Shown here one piece after another: positions 6,177 to 12,901 of a stretch of 21,406 bases of DNA (position 1 is its first letter; every line of letters begins with the position of its first letter). Both the position numbers and the translations under genes were made by a program. Below the pieces are notes generated by a model that saw only the letters and a program-made list of their open reading frames with translations, searched no databases and was not told the DNA's origin. Source of the stretch: JBCCFW01 sp039029535 (GTDB lineage Bacteria > Acidobacteriota > JBCCFW01); assembly GCA_039029535.1 (NCBI GenBank), contig JBCCFW010000136.1, positions 1 through 21,406 on the forward strand, written 5' to 3'.

Positions 6177-8969
6177 ATGACCACGTCCTCGTCCGACCCC
6201 GATCAGCTTCAGCGAGAGCTGGAGGCTCTCCGGGCGCAGCTCGCTGCCAAGGAGGCCCAGCTTGCCGCGGCGACCGACACGGCGAGCCTGAGGACGGGCG
6301 ACGTCGAACGCGCGACCGTCATCGTTGGCGATGGCAACACGGTCCAGGCCCCGAGCACGGCCGACGACGGACCCGACCCTCTCCGCCATCACTGCCGTCA
6401 CCTCGCCGCCGAGGTCCGACGACTCCCCCTCTCCCGCATCGATCGCGCTTCTGCCGACGCCACCCACGAGCGGGAGTGTCGTCAGCTCGAAAACGTCTAC
6501 GTCGACCTTGACGCAGTCGGACGACCTGCCTCCAAAGAACCCTTCGACTCACCCGAAGAACGAGAAGACGAGCCCACGACCACGCCGCTCCTCCAGCTCG
6601 CGGCCGAATTCCCCCGCCTCGTTCTTCTCGGTGACCCCGGTGGTGGCAAGACGACCTTCCTCAACCACCTCGCTCTCTGCCTGGCTGGCGGCCATCTCCA
6701 CGACTCCGGTGCCTGGCGGGAGCGACTCACGGGCTGGAGTGATGAGCTCACGAGCCTCGTGCCGGTGCGAGTCCTTCTTCGCGACCTGCACCGCTTTCTG
6801 GGTGAGGGAGAGACGGCGGACGCCTCGGATGTCCTCCGCTACCTCGAGTCCCGCTGCGCGAAGGCAGGTCACCCGGAAGCTCACTCCTTCCTCCGCAAGG
6901 CGCTGGACGAGGACAGCGTGCTGCTCCTGCTCGACGGCCTCGACGAGGTTCCCACGCAGGCGGGCCGTCGCAGGCTCAGCCAGGCGGTGGAGCATCTCGC
7001 CGAGACCTACGGGGGCTGTCGCTTCCTGGTCACCTGCCGGACGCTCTCCTACGAGAAGGGCAGCGCGCGCTTGCCGGGTTGGCCCACCGCTCAGGTGGCG
7101 CCGCTAGACAGGGAGAAAGTCGGCCGCTTCGTGCGCGGCTGGTACGCCGACCTCGCCGAGCGGGGGGAGCTCGCCACTGAGCTGGCCACTGAGCGTGGAG
7201 ACCAGCTCGCTCGGGCAGTCCGCAGGCCCGACCACTGGAAGCTGGCGACGAACCCGCTCCTGCTCACGGTCATGGCTCTCGTGCACGCGGTGGACGGCCG
7301 CCTCCCCAAGGAGCGGGCACGTCTCTACGAGAAGGCGATCGAGGTCTTGCTGTGGATGTGGGAGGAGGAGAAGGCGAAGGAGGACGGTGAGGCGGGTGAG
7401 TCGGTCATGACCATCACCGGCTTGCTCGAGCGCGCCGGCCGCAACCAGCCCATGCTCCTCAAGACCCTGGAGGGGCTGGCGTTCTCGATCCACGCGGAGG
7501 CCGACTCAGCATCGAGTGGGGAGGACGGTGCCGAGGCCGTGGCCGACATCCCCACCGCGCGCCTGAGCGCCGCGCTCGCGACCCTGGAGCCGGAGGACGA
7601 TCCGGCCTGGCTCCCGGAGATGCTCACCGCGCTGTCCGAGCGGGCCGGTCTCCTGTTGCAGCGTGACGAGGGTGTCCACGCCTTCCCGCACCGCACGTTT
7701 CAGGAGTACCTCGCGGCCGCTCACCTGTCTCGGCAGGGTGACTTCGCGACACGCGCACGCGACCTCGTTCGGGAGGACTGGTCGACCTGGCGGGTCGCGA
7801 CCTTGCTTGCGGTCGGGCGGCTCGTTCACCTGGAGGGTGAGATCGACAAGCCGGTTCTCCTGGCCGAGGTGCTCTGCTCGGGTGCTGAGCCGGCCGACGA
7901 GGTGGCCTGGCGTGCTTGCTGGCTGGCCGGTGAGGTCTTGCTGGAGCTTGGCACGCCGCTCCTGCGTACACCCGAGCAGGCGTCATTGCTAGACCGCGTG
8001 CGATCGAGGCTCGTCCAGATCCTGCGCGAGGAACGACTGCCCACCGTCGAGCGTGCCGAAGCAGGGGACGTTCTGGGCTCACTGGGAGATCCGCGATTCG
8101 ACGCTGGCTGCTGGGGGCTGATGAGCGCTGACTATCATCCGGCGCTCGGGTTCGTGAGGGTGCCAGCGGGACCTTTTCTCATGGGGAGTGCCGACGGCGA
8201 CGAGCATGCCGGCGCCGACGAAAAGCCACGGCATCGGCTCTACCTTGACGATTTCTATGTGGCAAGCCATCTGGTGACGGTAGACCAGTATCGCCAATTC
8301 GCGAATGCCGGTCACGTGCCTGAGGATGAGCGAAGTTTGGACGGTCCAGGAAATCGGCCTGTCGTCTTTGTGACTTGGCGCGAGGCGCTTGCGTACTGTG
8401 AGTGGCTAACCGAGTCCTTGAGGCTTCAAGAGGGGGCGTCCTCGATCTCGCGGCTACTTCATAAGGGAGGTGACGGCGGGAGAAGTTGGCGTGTCGCACT
8501 GCCGAGCGAAGCCGAGTGGGAGAAGGCTGCCCGAGTCGGTCCGGGTGGGTGGGTTTCGACCTCGGCTTGGTCCTGGGGGGATGACTTCACCATAGGGATG
8601 GCCAACACCTCAGAGGCGGGCTTGAGACGGCCAACCTCAGTCGGCTGTTACCCCCGTAGCGCCAGTGGACTCGGTGTTCAGGATCTATCGGGCAACGTCT
8701 GGGAGTGGACCCGTAGTCTGATGGCAAAGAGAGTCTCGTCTTGGGAGTGCGTGTACGACTATCCCTATGTTCCAGTTGATGGTCGAGAGGATGTGGGGGC
8801 TCCGAGAGTGCGCCCCGCAATGCGCGGCGGTTCTTGTAGGGGGACTCGCTCAGTCTCGCGCTGTTCGACTAGGCGTGGTGGTCAGGCTGGTCGTACGTAC
8901 GATTACGTTGGGTTCCGGACTGTAGTCACACTCGCTGGGGAGGTAGATGGCTCTTCCAGTAGGCGGTAG
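6177..8969 (+). CDS. STAND NTPase: coiled coil + RHIM-like motif + NACHT + FGE/C-lectin-like domain (second paralogue)
   Basis: A 930-aa paralogue of the preceding gene with the same layout but strongly diverged sequence. Residues 6-38 form a Leu/Ala/Glu-rich coiled coil. Residues 41-56 carry the shared motif GDV-ERA-TVIV-GDGN-TV. Walker A is GDPGGGKTT (152-160, Lys158) and Walker B is LLLLDGLDE (249-257). NPLLLT and FPHRTFQEYLAA signatures follow, then a helical region. An FGE-like domain runs from about 658 (LGFVRVPAGPFLMGS) to RGGSC (883-887) and GFR near 912-914. The FGE catalytic cysteines are replaced (Gly and Ser). From about 8200 GC falls to 53-57% in three hand-counted lines, against 72-77% in two lines of the NACHT part, so the sensing module may have been exchanged. 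It lies 53 bp after the first paralogue and ends 4 bp from the convergent DUF2071 gene. Confidence 0.88.
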   Translation: MTTSSSDPDQLQRELEALRAQLAAKEAQLAAATDTASLRTGDVERATVIVGDGNTVQAPSTADDGPDPLRHHCRHLAAEVRRLPLSRIDRASADATHERECRQLENVYVDLDAVGRPASKEPFDSPEEREDEPTTTPLLQLAAEFPRLVLLGDPGGGKTTFLNHLALCLAGGHLHDSGAWRERLTGWSDELTSLVPVRVLLRDLHRFLGEGETADASDVLRYLESRCAKAGHPEAHSFLRKALDEDSVLLLLDGLDEVPTQAGRRRLSQAVEHLAETYGGCRFLVTCRTLSYEKGSARLPGWPTAQVAPLDREKVGRFVRGWYADLAERGELATELATERGDQLARAVRRPDHWKLATNPLLLTVMALVHAVDGRLPKERARLYEKAIEVLLWMWEEEKAKEDGEAGESVMTITGLLERAGRNQPMLLKTLEGLAFSIHAEADSASSGEDGAEAVADIPTARLSAALATLEPEDDPAWLPEMLTALSERAGLLLQRDEGVHAFPHRTFQEYLAAAHLSRQGDFATRARDLVREDWSTWRVATLLAVGRLVHLEGEIDKPVLLAEVLCSGAEPADEVAWRACWLAGEVLLELGTPLLRTPEQASLLDRVRSRLVQILREERLPTVERAEAGDVLGSLGDPRFDAGCWGLMSADYHPALGFVRVPAGPFLMGSADGDEHAGADEKPRHRLYLDDFYVASHLVTVDQYRQFANAGHVPEDERSLDGPGNRPVVFVTWREALAYCEWLTESLRLQEGASSISRLLHKGGDGGRSWRVALPSEAEWEKAARVGPGGWVSTSAWSWGDDFTIGMANTSEAGLRRPTSVGCYPRSASGLGVQDLSGNVWEWTRSLMAKRVSSWECVYDYPYVPVDGREDVGAPRVRPAMRGGSCRGTRSVSRCSTRRGGQAGRTYDYVGFRTVVTLAGEVDGSSSRR
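6297..6344 (+). other. RHIM-like motif, copy 3 (second NACHT protein)
   Basis: This encodes residues 41-56, G-D-V-E-R-A-T-V-I-V-G-D-G-N-T-V, between the N-terminal coiled coil and the NACHT domain. It keeps GDV, a run of beta-branched residues and GDGN at identical spacing to copies 1 and 2. Confidence 0.65.
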
Positions 8970-8985
8970 TGCCCTATTGGTCTCT
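8200..8985. other. Lower-GC segment matching the FGE module of the second NACHT gene
   Basis: Lines at 8221, 8281 and 8701 count 53, 55 and 57% GC, with many A/T-ending codons. Lines at 7081 and 7561 of the same gene count 72 and 77%. The change sits close to the start of the FGE-like domain (about 8150) and ends near the gene's 3' end. The boundaries are approximate. Recent acquisition or recombination of this domain is the simplest reading. Confidence 0.6.
8823..8924 (+). other. Putative hypervariable C-terminal segment of FGE domain 2
   Basis: Residues 883-916 run from RGGS to GFRTV and have the same length (34 codons) as in the first paralogue. Only framework residues are shared: RGGS, an RCS, RR and GFR. 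The intervening positions differ and are mostly NNT or NNC codons (act, cgt, ggt, cgt, tac, gat, tac), as mutated AAY codons would be. This fits a diversified ligand-binding face but is not proof of it. Confidence 0.35.
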
Positions 8986-8989
8986 ACCG
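8964..8989. terminator. Weak hairpin between convergent genes
   Basis: Arms cggtag (8964-8969) and ctaccg (8984-8989) flank a 14-nt loop and span the stop codons of the second NACHT gene and the minus-strand DUF2071 gene. It could be a weak bidirectional terminator. It is also where a downstream hairpin would lie if the preceding segment were a retroelement variable region. Confidence 0.25.
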
Positions 8990-9717
8990 TTTGGAGACTC
9001 CCGCCCCGGCCGCACTACCACCTCCGAACCCGCCGCCAGGAACGCCGAGCTCGGATCCCCCGACAGCGCCTCGACGAACTCCGGTCCGTAGAGCTGTCCG
9101 ACATCGCAGTCCAGCGACGACCGCGTCGCCCGCCAGACCCGCCACTGCGGGTGCTCGACCCTGTACTCCACGGTCGAGCCGTCTCGTTGCGCTGCGTAGC
9201 CCCAGTAGTGCTCGGTGATGAACTCCTCTTCCGAGCCCACCTCCGGCAGCACCGGCTCGCCCTCGACCTCCACGCCGAGGCCGTTCCAGCGTGAGCCGAC
9301 GCGCCACTCGTAGCGCACGGAGCGGTCCTCACCATCTGCCATCGCGATCCGATGCCGCATGGGCAGCGCGACGTAGTTCTCCTCGTAGATCACGCGTGCC
9401 ACCAAAGCGATGGCGGCGCGCGGGACGATCTCCTTGATGAAGACCACGCCGCGTCGCAACTCACCGTCGACCTCGCGCCGCACGTAGAAGCGGAGGTTCA
9501 CCTCGTCGAAGTGACGATGGAACGGGATGGGGATCCCGAGCACCTTCGTGTCGAGAAACCGGAACCCCACCAAGCTGACGAAGCACCGACCGTCCCACTC
9601 GTCGAGCACGGTGCCCGCCGGCACGTGGGGCTCGAGCACGGCCGGATCGATCTCGTGATTGATCATCGCGAGATGCACCCAGCGCGCCGTCAAGAAGGAG
9701 CCGGGCTCGGCTGTCAT
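8974..9717 (-). CDS. DUF2071 (YqjF-like) family protein
   Basis: A 247-aa protein with the family's characteristic opening: 'WVHLAMINHEIDPAVLEPHVP' (about residues 13-33), then 'FVSLVGFRFLDTKVLGIPIP' and 'FDEVNLRFYVRR'. Later GVVFIKEIVPR and EEFITEHYWGYAAQRDG also match DUF2071. The biochemical role of this family is not established; it is soluble and relates to acetoacetate-decarboxylase-like folds. No signal peptide or TM helix is visible. The ATG at 9717 lies 10 bp after the stop of the upstream membrane-protein gene, so the two are probably co-transcribed. Its stop is 4 bp from the convergent NACHT gene. Sequence context gives no hint of a link with that system. Confidence 0.85.
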   Translation of the reverse strand: MTAEPGSFLTARWVHLAMINHEIDPAVLEPHVPAGTVLDEWDGRCFVSLVGFRFLDTKVLGIPIPFHRHFDEVNLRFYVRREVDGELRRGVVFIKEIVPRAAIALVARVIYEENYVALPMRHRIAMADGEDRSVRYEWRVGSRWNGLGVEVEGEPVLPEVGSEEEFITEHYWGYAAQRDGSTVEYRVEHPQWRVWRATRSSLDCDVGQLYGPEFVEALSGDPSSAFLAAGSEVVVRPGRESPNGRDQ

Positions 9718-9727
9718 CGGAGTCCCG

Positions 9728-10084
9728 TCATCCGTAGGCCAGCCACCCGGTGAACAGCAGCAGCGCCCAGCCGACGAGGACGGTCAGCGGACCTAGCCAC
9801 GGCAGCCCCAGCTTCTTGCAGTAGCCCACGCCCTTCCCGGTCGACGACGGGACGACGATGAAGAGCATCGTGAACACGATGAGGAAGCCACAGAGATAGG
9901 ACGCCGGCTTGCCGGAGAAGGCTGCCGCCGGGAACACGGCCATGCCGACGACGAGCGCGAGCTGGGGGTGGTAGCTCAGGACGCGCCGGAAGGTGATGGG
10001 CTCGCGCTGCCGCTGGCGCCGCACGGAGCCCAGGGGCGGGATCGGGTTCGGGCCCGCTGACGGGCGGTCGTGGTCGTCGCTCAT
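9728..10084 (-). CDS. Small membrane protein, three predicted TM helices
   Basis: I do not recognise a family. The 118-aa product has a polar, Pro/Arg-rich N-terminus (1-37) and hydrophobic segments at about 42-57, 62-79 and 97-117, so an inner-membrane protein with three helices is likely. The ATG at 10084 has a good Shine-Dalgarno (ggaggga on the minus strand). It is the first gene of a two-gene unit with the DUF2071 gene and is divergent from the ECF sigma operon, with 328 bp between the two starts. Confidence 0.72.
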   Translation of the reverse strand: MSDDHDRPSAGPNPIPPLGSVRRQRQREPITFRRVLSYHPQLALVVGMAVFPAAAFSGKPASYLCGFLIVFTMLFIVVPSSTGKGVGYCKKLGLPWLGPLTVLVGWALLLFTGWLAYG

Positions 10085-10412
10085 GAGTGGGTCTCCCTCC
10101 GCGGATGTCCAGGATCCGCCGCCCGAATCTAGCCGTGCTGACCGAGGCCTGTCGAGCGGTCTCGTGTCGCGTTCCGAACGGGGCTCTCAGGGCGGGTGAC
10201 AAGCTTCCTTCGGTGACCCGTCTTAATGTCATGAAACGGAAGCCCACATCCTGTCTCGGCGCGCCTCGCCGCCCCTGGCGTCGTTCTCCTTCACTCACGA
10301 ATCCTCACGTAACGATGGCTACGCTCCGGTTCGCTCGGTCGTCGGGCCTCGCCAGGGACGACGATCCATCGCCGATCCTAGGCATGGAGCTCCCGTGTCA
10401 TGACACGGGCCC
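10085..10412. other. Divergent intergenic region upstream of the sigma operon
   Basis: These 328 bases hold no convincing gene. They should contain promoters for the minus-strand membrane-protein unit and for the plus-strand ECF sigma operon. Candidate plus-strand elements near 10195-10226 (gtgaca then cttaat) have too long a spacer for a confident sigma-70 call. The octamer tgtcatga occurs at 10227-10234 and again inside the palindrome at 10396-10403, a hint of a repeated regulator site. Confidence 0.5.
10392..10409. promoter_or_regulatory. Perfect 18-bp palindrome overlapping the sigma-factor leader
   Basis: The sequence cccgtgtcatgacacggg is its own reverse complement and ends 3 nt before the ATG at 10413. 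It occupies the place of the ribosome-binding site; no Shine-Dalgarno is visible. It could be an operator for a dimeric regulator, or an RNA hairpin that sequesters the start. Confidence 0.55.
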
Positions 10413-10988
10413 ATGAACGCCGAACGACACGGCGGCGCATGCCAGGCCGCCCCACCACCACCGCCCGAGCCGCTCACCACGCTCTTCGAACGACTGAGCG
10501 ACGGTGACGCCACGGCACTCTCGGCCGTCTACGAGACCGCGGCGTCCGAGATCCACGGGCTGGCACTGTTCCGGACACGCTCCGCGGCGGACGCCGCCGA
10601 CGTCGTCCAGGACGTGTTCGTCAAGCTGGCCCAGCAGGGCGCGAAGCTCCGCGCCATCCGCAACCCCCGGGCCTGGCTGCTCACCGTGACGCGTCGCGCT
10701 GCCATCGACGTCCTCCGCAAGCGAAGCAAGGACGTCGAGATCGAGGAAGCCGCGCTCCTCGCCGGACCCGGGAGCGTGGAGGAGTGGCGGGCCGACGCCG
10801 GCCGACTCTCCGAAGCCCTCCACCGGCTGTCCGACCAGCAACGGGAGGTGCTGTACCTCAAGCACTTCTCCGAGCTGTCGTTCGCCGAGATCGGCAAGAC
10901 GGTCGGCGTGCCGACCTTCACCGCCGCCAGCCGTTACCGGCTGGGACTAAAACGACTGCGCAAGATGTTGGATGCCGACGATGACTGA
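10413..10988 (+). CDS. ECF-type sigma-70 family RNA polymerase sigma factor
   Basis: A 191-aa two-domain sigma factor. Region 2 spans about residues 23-104, with the core-binding helix DAADVVQDVFVKL (60-72) and NPRAWLLTVTRRAAIDVLRKR (84-104). Region 4 spans about 132-188, with LSDQQREVLYLKHFSELSF followed by a helix-turn-helix EIGKTVGVPTFTAASRYRLGLKRLR that would read the -35 element. The AASRY form of the recognition helix is one I associate with planctomycete/PVC sigma factors. The stop overlaps the start of the next gene by 8 bp, giving translational coupling to an anti-sigma-like protein. A palindrome sits directly on the leader. The target promoter is unknown; autoregulation is likely by analogy. 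Confidence 0.9.
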   Translation: MNAERHGGACQAAPPPPPEPLTTLFERLSDGDATALSAVYETAASEIHGLALFRTRSAADAADVVQDVFVKLAQQGAKLRAIRNPRAWLLTVTRRAAIDVLRKRSKDVEIEEAALLAGPGSVEEWRADAGRLSEALHRLSDQQREVLYLKHFSELSFAEIGKTVGVPTFTAASRYRLGLKRLRKMLDADDD

Positions 10989-11310
10989 CCACGAACGACC
11001 CGACAGCCCCTTCGGCAAGCTCCGACCACCCGGTCCCCCCGACGAGCTCGAGGCTCGGGTGCTCGCCGCCGCCCAGCTCGCTCTCGCGCAGCCCCGACCC
11101 GACCCCTGGGAACGCACCTGGCGTTCCTCCTGGTTTCGACTGAGCTGGGCCGCCGTCTTCCTCGCCCTCGTCGTCGGACATCTCGCCGTGCCCGACGGCC
11201 CGCCGCTCCCTGCCTCCACCCCAACCGTCGCCCGACGCGAGACCGCGTCGATCCCCGAGATCGCCCTCGTCTTCGTTCCCGTGGACCTGACCGTCGCCAG
11301 CGTCCGCTGA
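10981..11310 (+). CDS. Single-pass membrane protein, anti-sigma-like
   Basis: A 109-aa protein with a cytoplasmic-type N-terminus (1-50) holding PPDELEARVLAAA (19-31), a pattern often seen in proteins encoded next to ECF sigma factors. One TM helix follows at about 51-70 (WFRLSWAAVFLALVVGHLAV), then a short outside tail. I chose ATG 10981, which overlaps the sigma gene's last 8 bases; an in-frame ATG three codons upstream (10972) is less likely. A canonical zinc-binding anti-sigma motif (HxxxCxxC) is absent, so if it restrains the sigma factor it does so without one. The function is inferred from position and topology. Confidence 0.7.
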   Translation: MTDHERPDSPFGKLRPPGPPDELEARVLAAAQLALAQPRPDPWERTWRSSWFRLSWAAVFLALVVGHLAVPDGPPLPASTPTVARRETASIPEIALVFVPVDLTVASVR

Positions 11311-11328
11311 CCCCCAAGGACTACCGAC

Positions 11329-12447
11329 ATGACCCCCACCCAATTCGGACATCACCGCCTCGCCGTTCTCGGCTCCCTCGCCGTGCTCGTGGTTCTCGCC
11401 GGCCTGCTCGGGCTTCGGCTCCACGCCAGCACGCCCTCGCCAAGGAGCGTGCCCGACGTCGCAGGTCAGGAGCTGGCTCCACCGCCCGTTCCCGTTGCGC
11501 CCCCGGCCCACGTGCCCGAGCCCCTGCCGCTGCGTCTGGAGGACTTGCCGTCAGCCGAGCTCTTCTCGAGCTCCGACGAGCGGCTGCCGAGCCTCGAGTT
11601 CCGCATCGACCTCGATCTCGTCGCGCCCATGGGAGACGGCACCGCCAACGCCGCGCTGTGGTTCCGGTCGTTCTCCTGGGGTGACGGTCGTCGCAAGTAC
11701 CGGCCTGCCCTCGACGAGCGAGCCCTGTCGCCCGGTCTCTACACGCCGGACGACCCGCTCCTGCTCGAAGCCGAGCGCTGGGTGGACCAGGCCAAGTGCA
11801 GCTTCTACCCCGAGGTCTGGGGTCACTCAGGCACCTTCGCGAGCAGCGGCGCACCCCCCGTCGACTTCTTCTTGAAGCTCGGCCGGACCTGGTGCCTGCG
11901 GGGCCAGAAGTCCGATGACCCGGACCAGGCCATGGCCGACTTCCGTCGCGTCATCCGACTCGGTCGCTTGCTGCGACAGGATGACGTCGACATCTACACC
12001 GACGTCCTCGGCGTGTCGCTCATCCGGAAGGGTGCGGCAGCGATGGCCGAGCAAGCCCGTCTCTCGGGTGACACGGTGCTGGTCGCCTACTGCGCCTGGA
12101 TCATCAACGACTGCGACAGCATCCGGCACGAGGTCTCCCGGCGGAAGTCCATGTCCAACGCGCTCTGGAAGGTCCGGAAGGGGCGCTTCACCGAGTCGCT
12201 CGTGCTCTCCCAGAGAGAGCTCGACAGGATGCTGCTCGTCGCCAACGAAGACCCCTCCCGCGCCCTTCGGATCGAGGCCGCGTTCCAGGTGCAGATGCTG
12301 AGGGACAAGGGCGACCGCCGCGCGCAGCGCCGCGCCGCCGAGGAGACCCTGAAGGGCCTCGTCAACGACGCGGACCCGTTCGTCGCCTCGACCGCTCAGT
12401 TCATGTTGCGTGGCTACACCATCGAGCTCGAGGGCCACTGGGAGTAG
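11329..12447 (+). CDS. Membrane-anchored protein of unknown function in the ECF operon
   Basis: I do not recognise this 372-aa protein. An N-terminal hydrophobic helix (about 10-30, LAVLGSLAVLVVLAGLLGL) acts as a signal anchor. A Pro-rich linker (38-66) follows, then a domain beyond about residue 75 that would face the periplasm. The C-terminal half (about 180-365) is mostly helical, with repeat-like character (DPDQAMADFRRVIRLGRLLR; RRAAEETLKGLVNDADPF) reminiscent of TPR or HEAT repeats. Cysteines at about 150, 188, 261 and 268 are scattered. The Shine-Dalgarno aagga (11316-11320) is 8 nt from the ATG. It lies 18 bp after the anti-sigma-like gene and is followed by a strong terminator, so it is the last gene of the operon and may be its output or a co-sensor. 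Confidence 0.75.
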   Translation: MTPTQFGHHRLAVLGSLAVLVVLAGLLGLRLHASTPSPRSVPDVAGQELAPPPVPVAPPAHVPEPLPLRLEDLPSAELFSSSDERLPSLEFRIDLDLVAPMGDGTANAALWFRSFSWGDGRRKYRPALDERALSPGLYTPDDPLLLEAERWVDQAKCSFYPEVWGHSGTFASSGAPPVDFFLKLGRTWCLRGQKSDDPDQAMADFRRVIRLGRLLRQDDVDIYTDVLGVSLIRKGAAAMAEQARLSGDTVLVAYCAWIINDCDSIRHEVSRRKSMSNALWKVRKGRFTESLVLSQRELDRMLLVANEDPSRALRIEAAFQVQMLRDKGDRRAQRRAAEETLKGLVNDADPFVASTAQFMLRGYTIELEGHWE

Positions 12448-12495
12448 CCCGGCGGGAGACGGAACTCAGCCCGGCTCGAACACGGGCATGACAGG

Positions 12496-12532
12496 GCGAG
12501 GCCGGTGGTGCGAACCGCCGGCCTCGCTTTTT
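12496..12532 (+). terminator. Intrinsic terminator of the ECF operon
   Basis: A perfect 10-bp stem gcgaggccgg (12496-12505) pairs with ccggcctcgc (12518-12527). The loop can itself close with ggt/acc, and five T residues follow (12528-12532). It lies 49 nt after the last stop codon of the operon. This is a textbook Rho-independent terminator and the clearest one in the window. Confidence 0.9.
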
Positions 12533-12901
12533 CTCGTCATCCCGACATTCCGTCACCTCGAGGCGTCGATCTCGTGCTCGATGAGTCACCGGAAGATCGC
12601 CGAACTCACGGAAAAGAGGGGTTTTGATGCCGATCCGCGGGCTGTCCGCTCCTTTCTCTCGATGAGCTCTGACATGCTGGCAACGATGATCGAATCGAGA
12701 CGATCGTCATCGTGGGAGTCCTGACCTCGCTTCAGGAGTCCCATCCTGCCCGGCTTGGACCGGTCGGCCTGCTGGGGGCACGGGTGATCGAGGCTGCCGA
12801 GGCGGCCTGAAGAGCTATCGAGACCGGGTCGTGCCACCGAGAAACATCCGAAGGGGCGGGCAACTCGCCGCGCCCAACGGACACCTGCTGAGGTCACCGT
12901 C
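12533..12901. other. Intergenic region upstream of the OmpA-domain gene
   Basis: These 369 bases sit between the ECF terminator and the next GTG. I see no confident gene. A 47-codon open frame (12581-12724) has no ribosome-binding site. An imperfect inverted repeat occurs around 12691-12714. The promoter of the OmpA/lipoprotein unit is expected here, but I cannot identify a clear one. A gagg Shine-Dalgarno at 12890-12893 serves the GTG at 12902. Confidence 0.5.

Noticed and set aside
12581..12724. Possible 47-aa gene between the ECF terminator and the OmpA gene
   Set aside because: No ribosome-binding site, Ser-rich tail and no recognisable feature; kept only as a note on the intergenic region.
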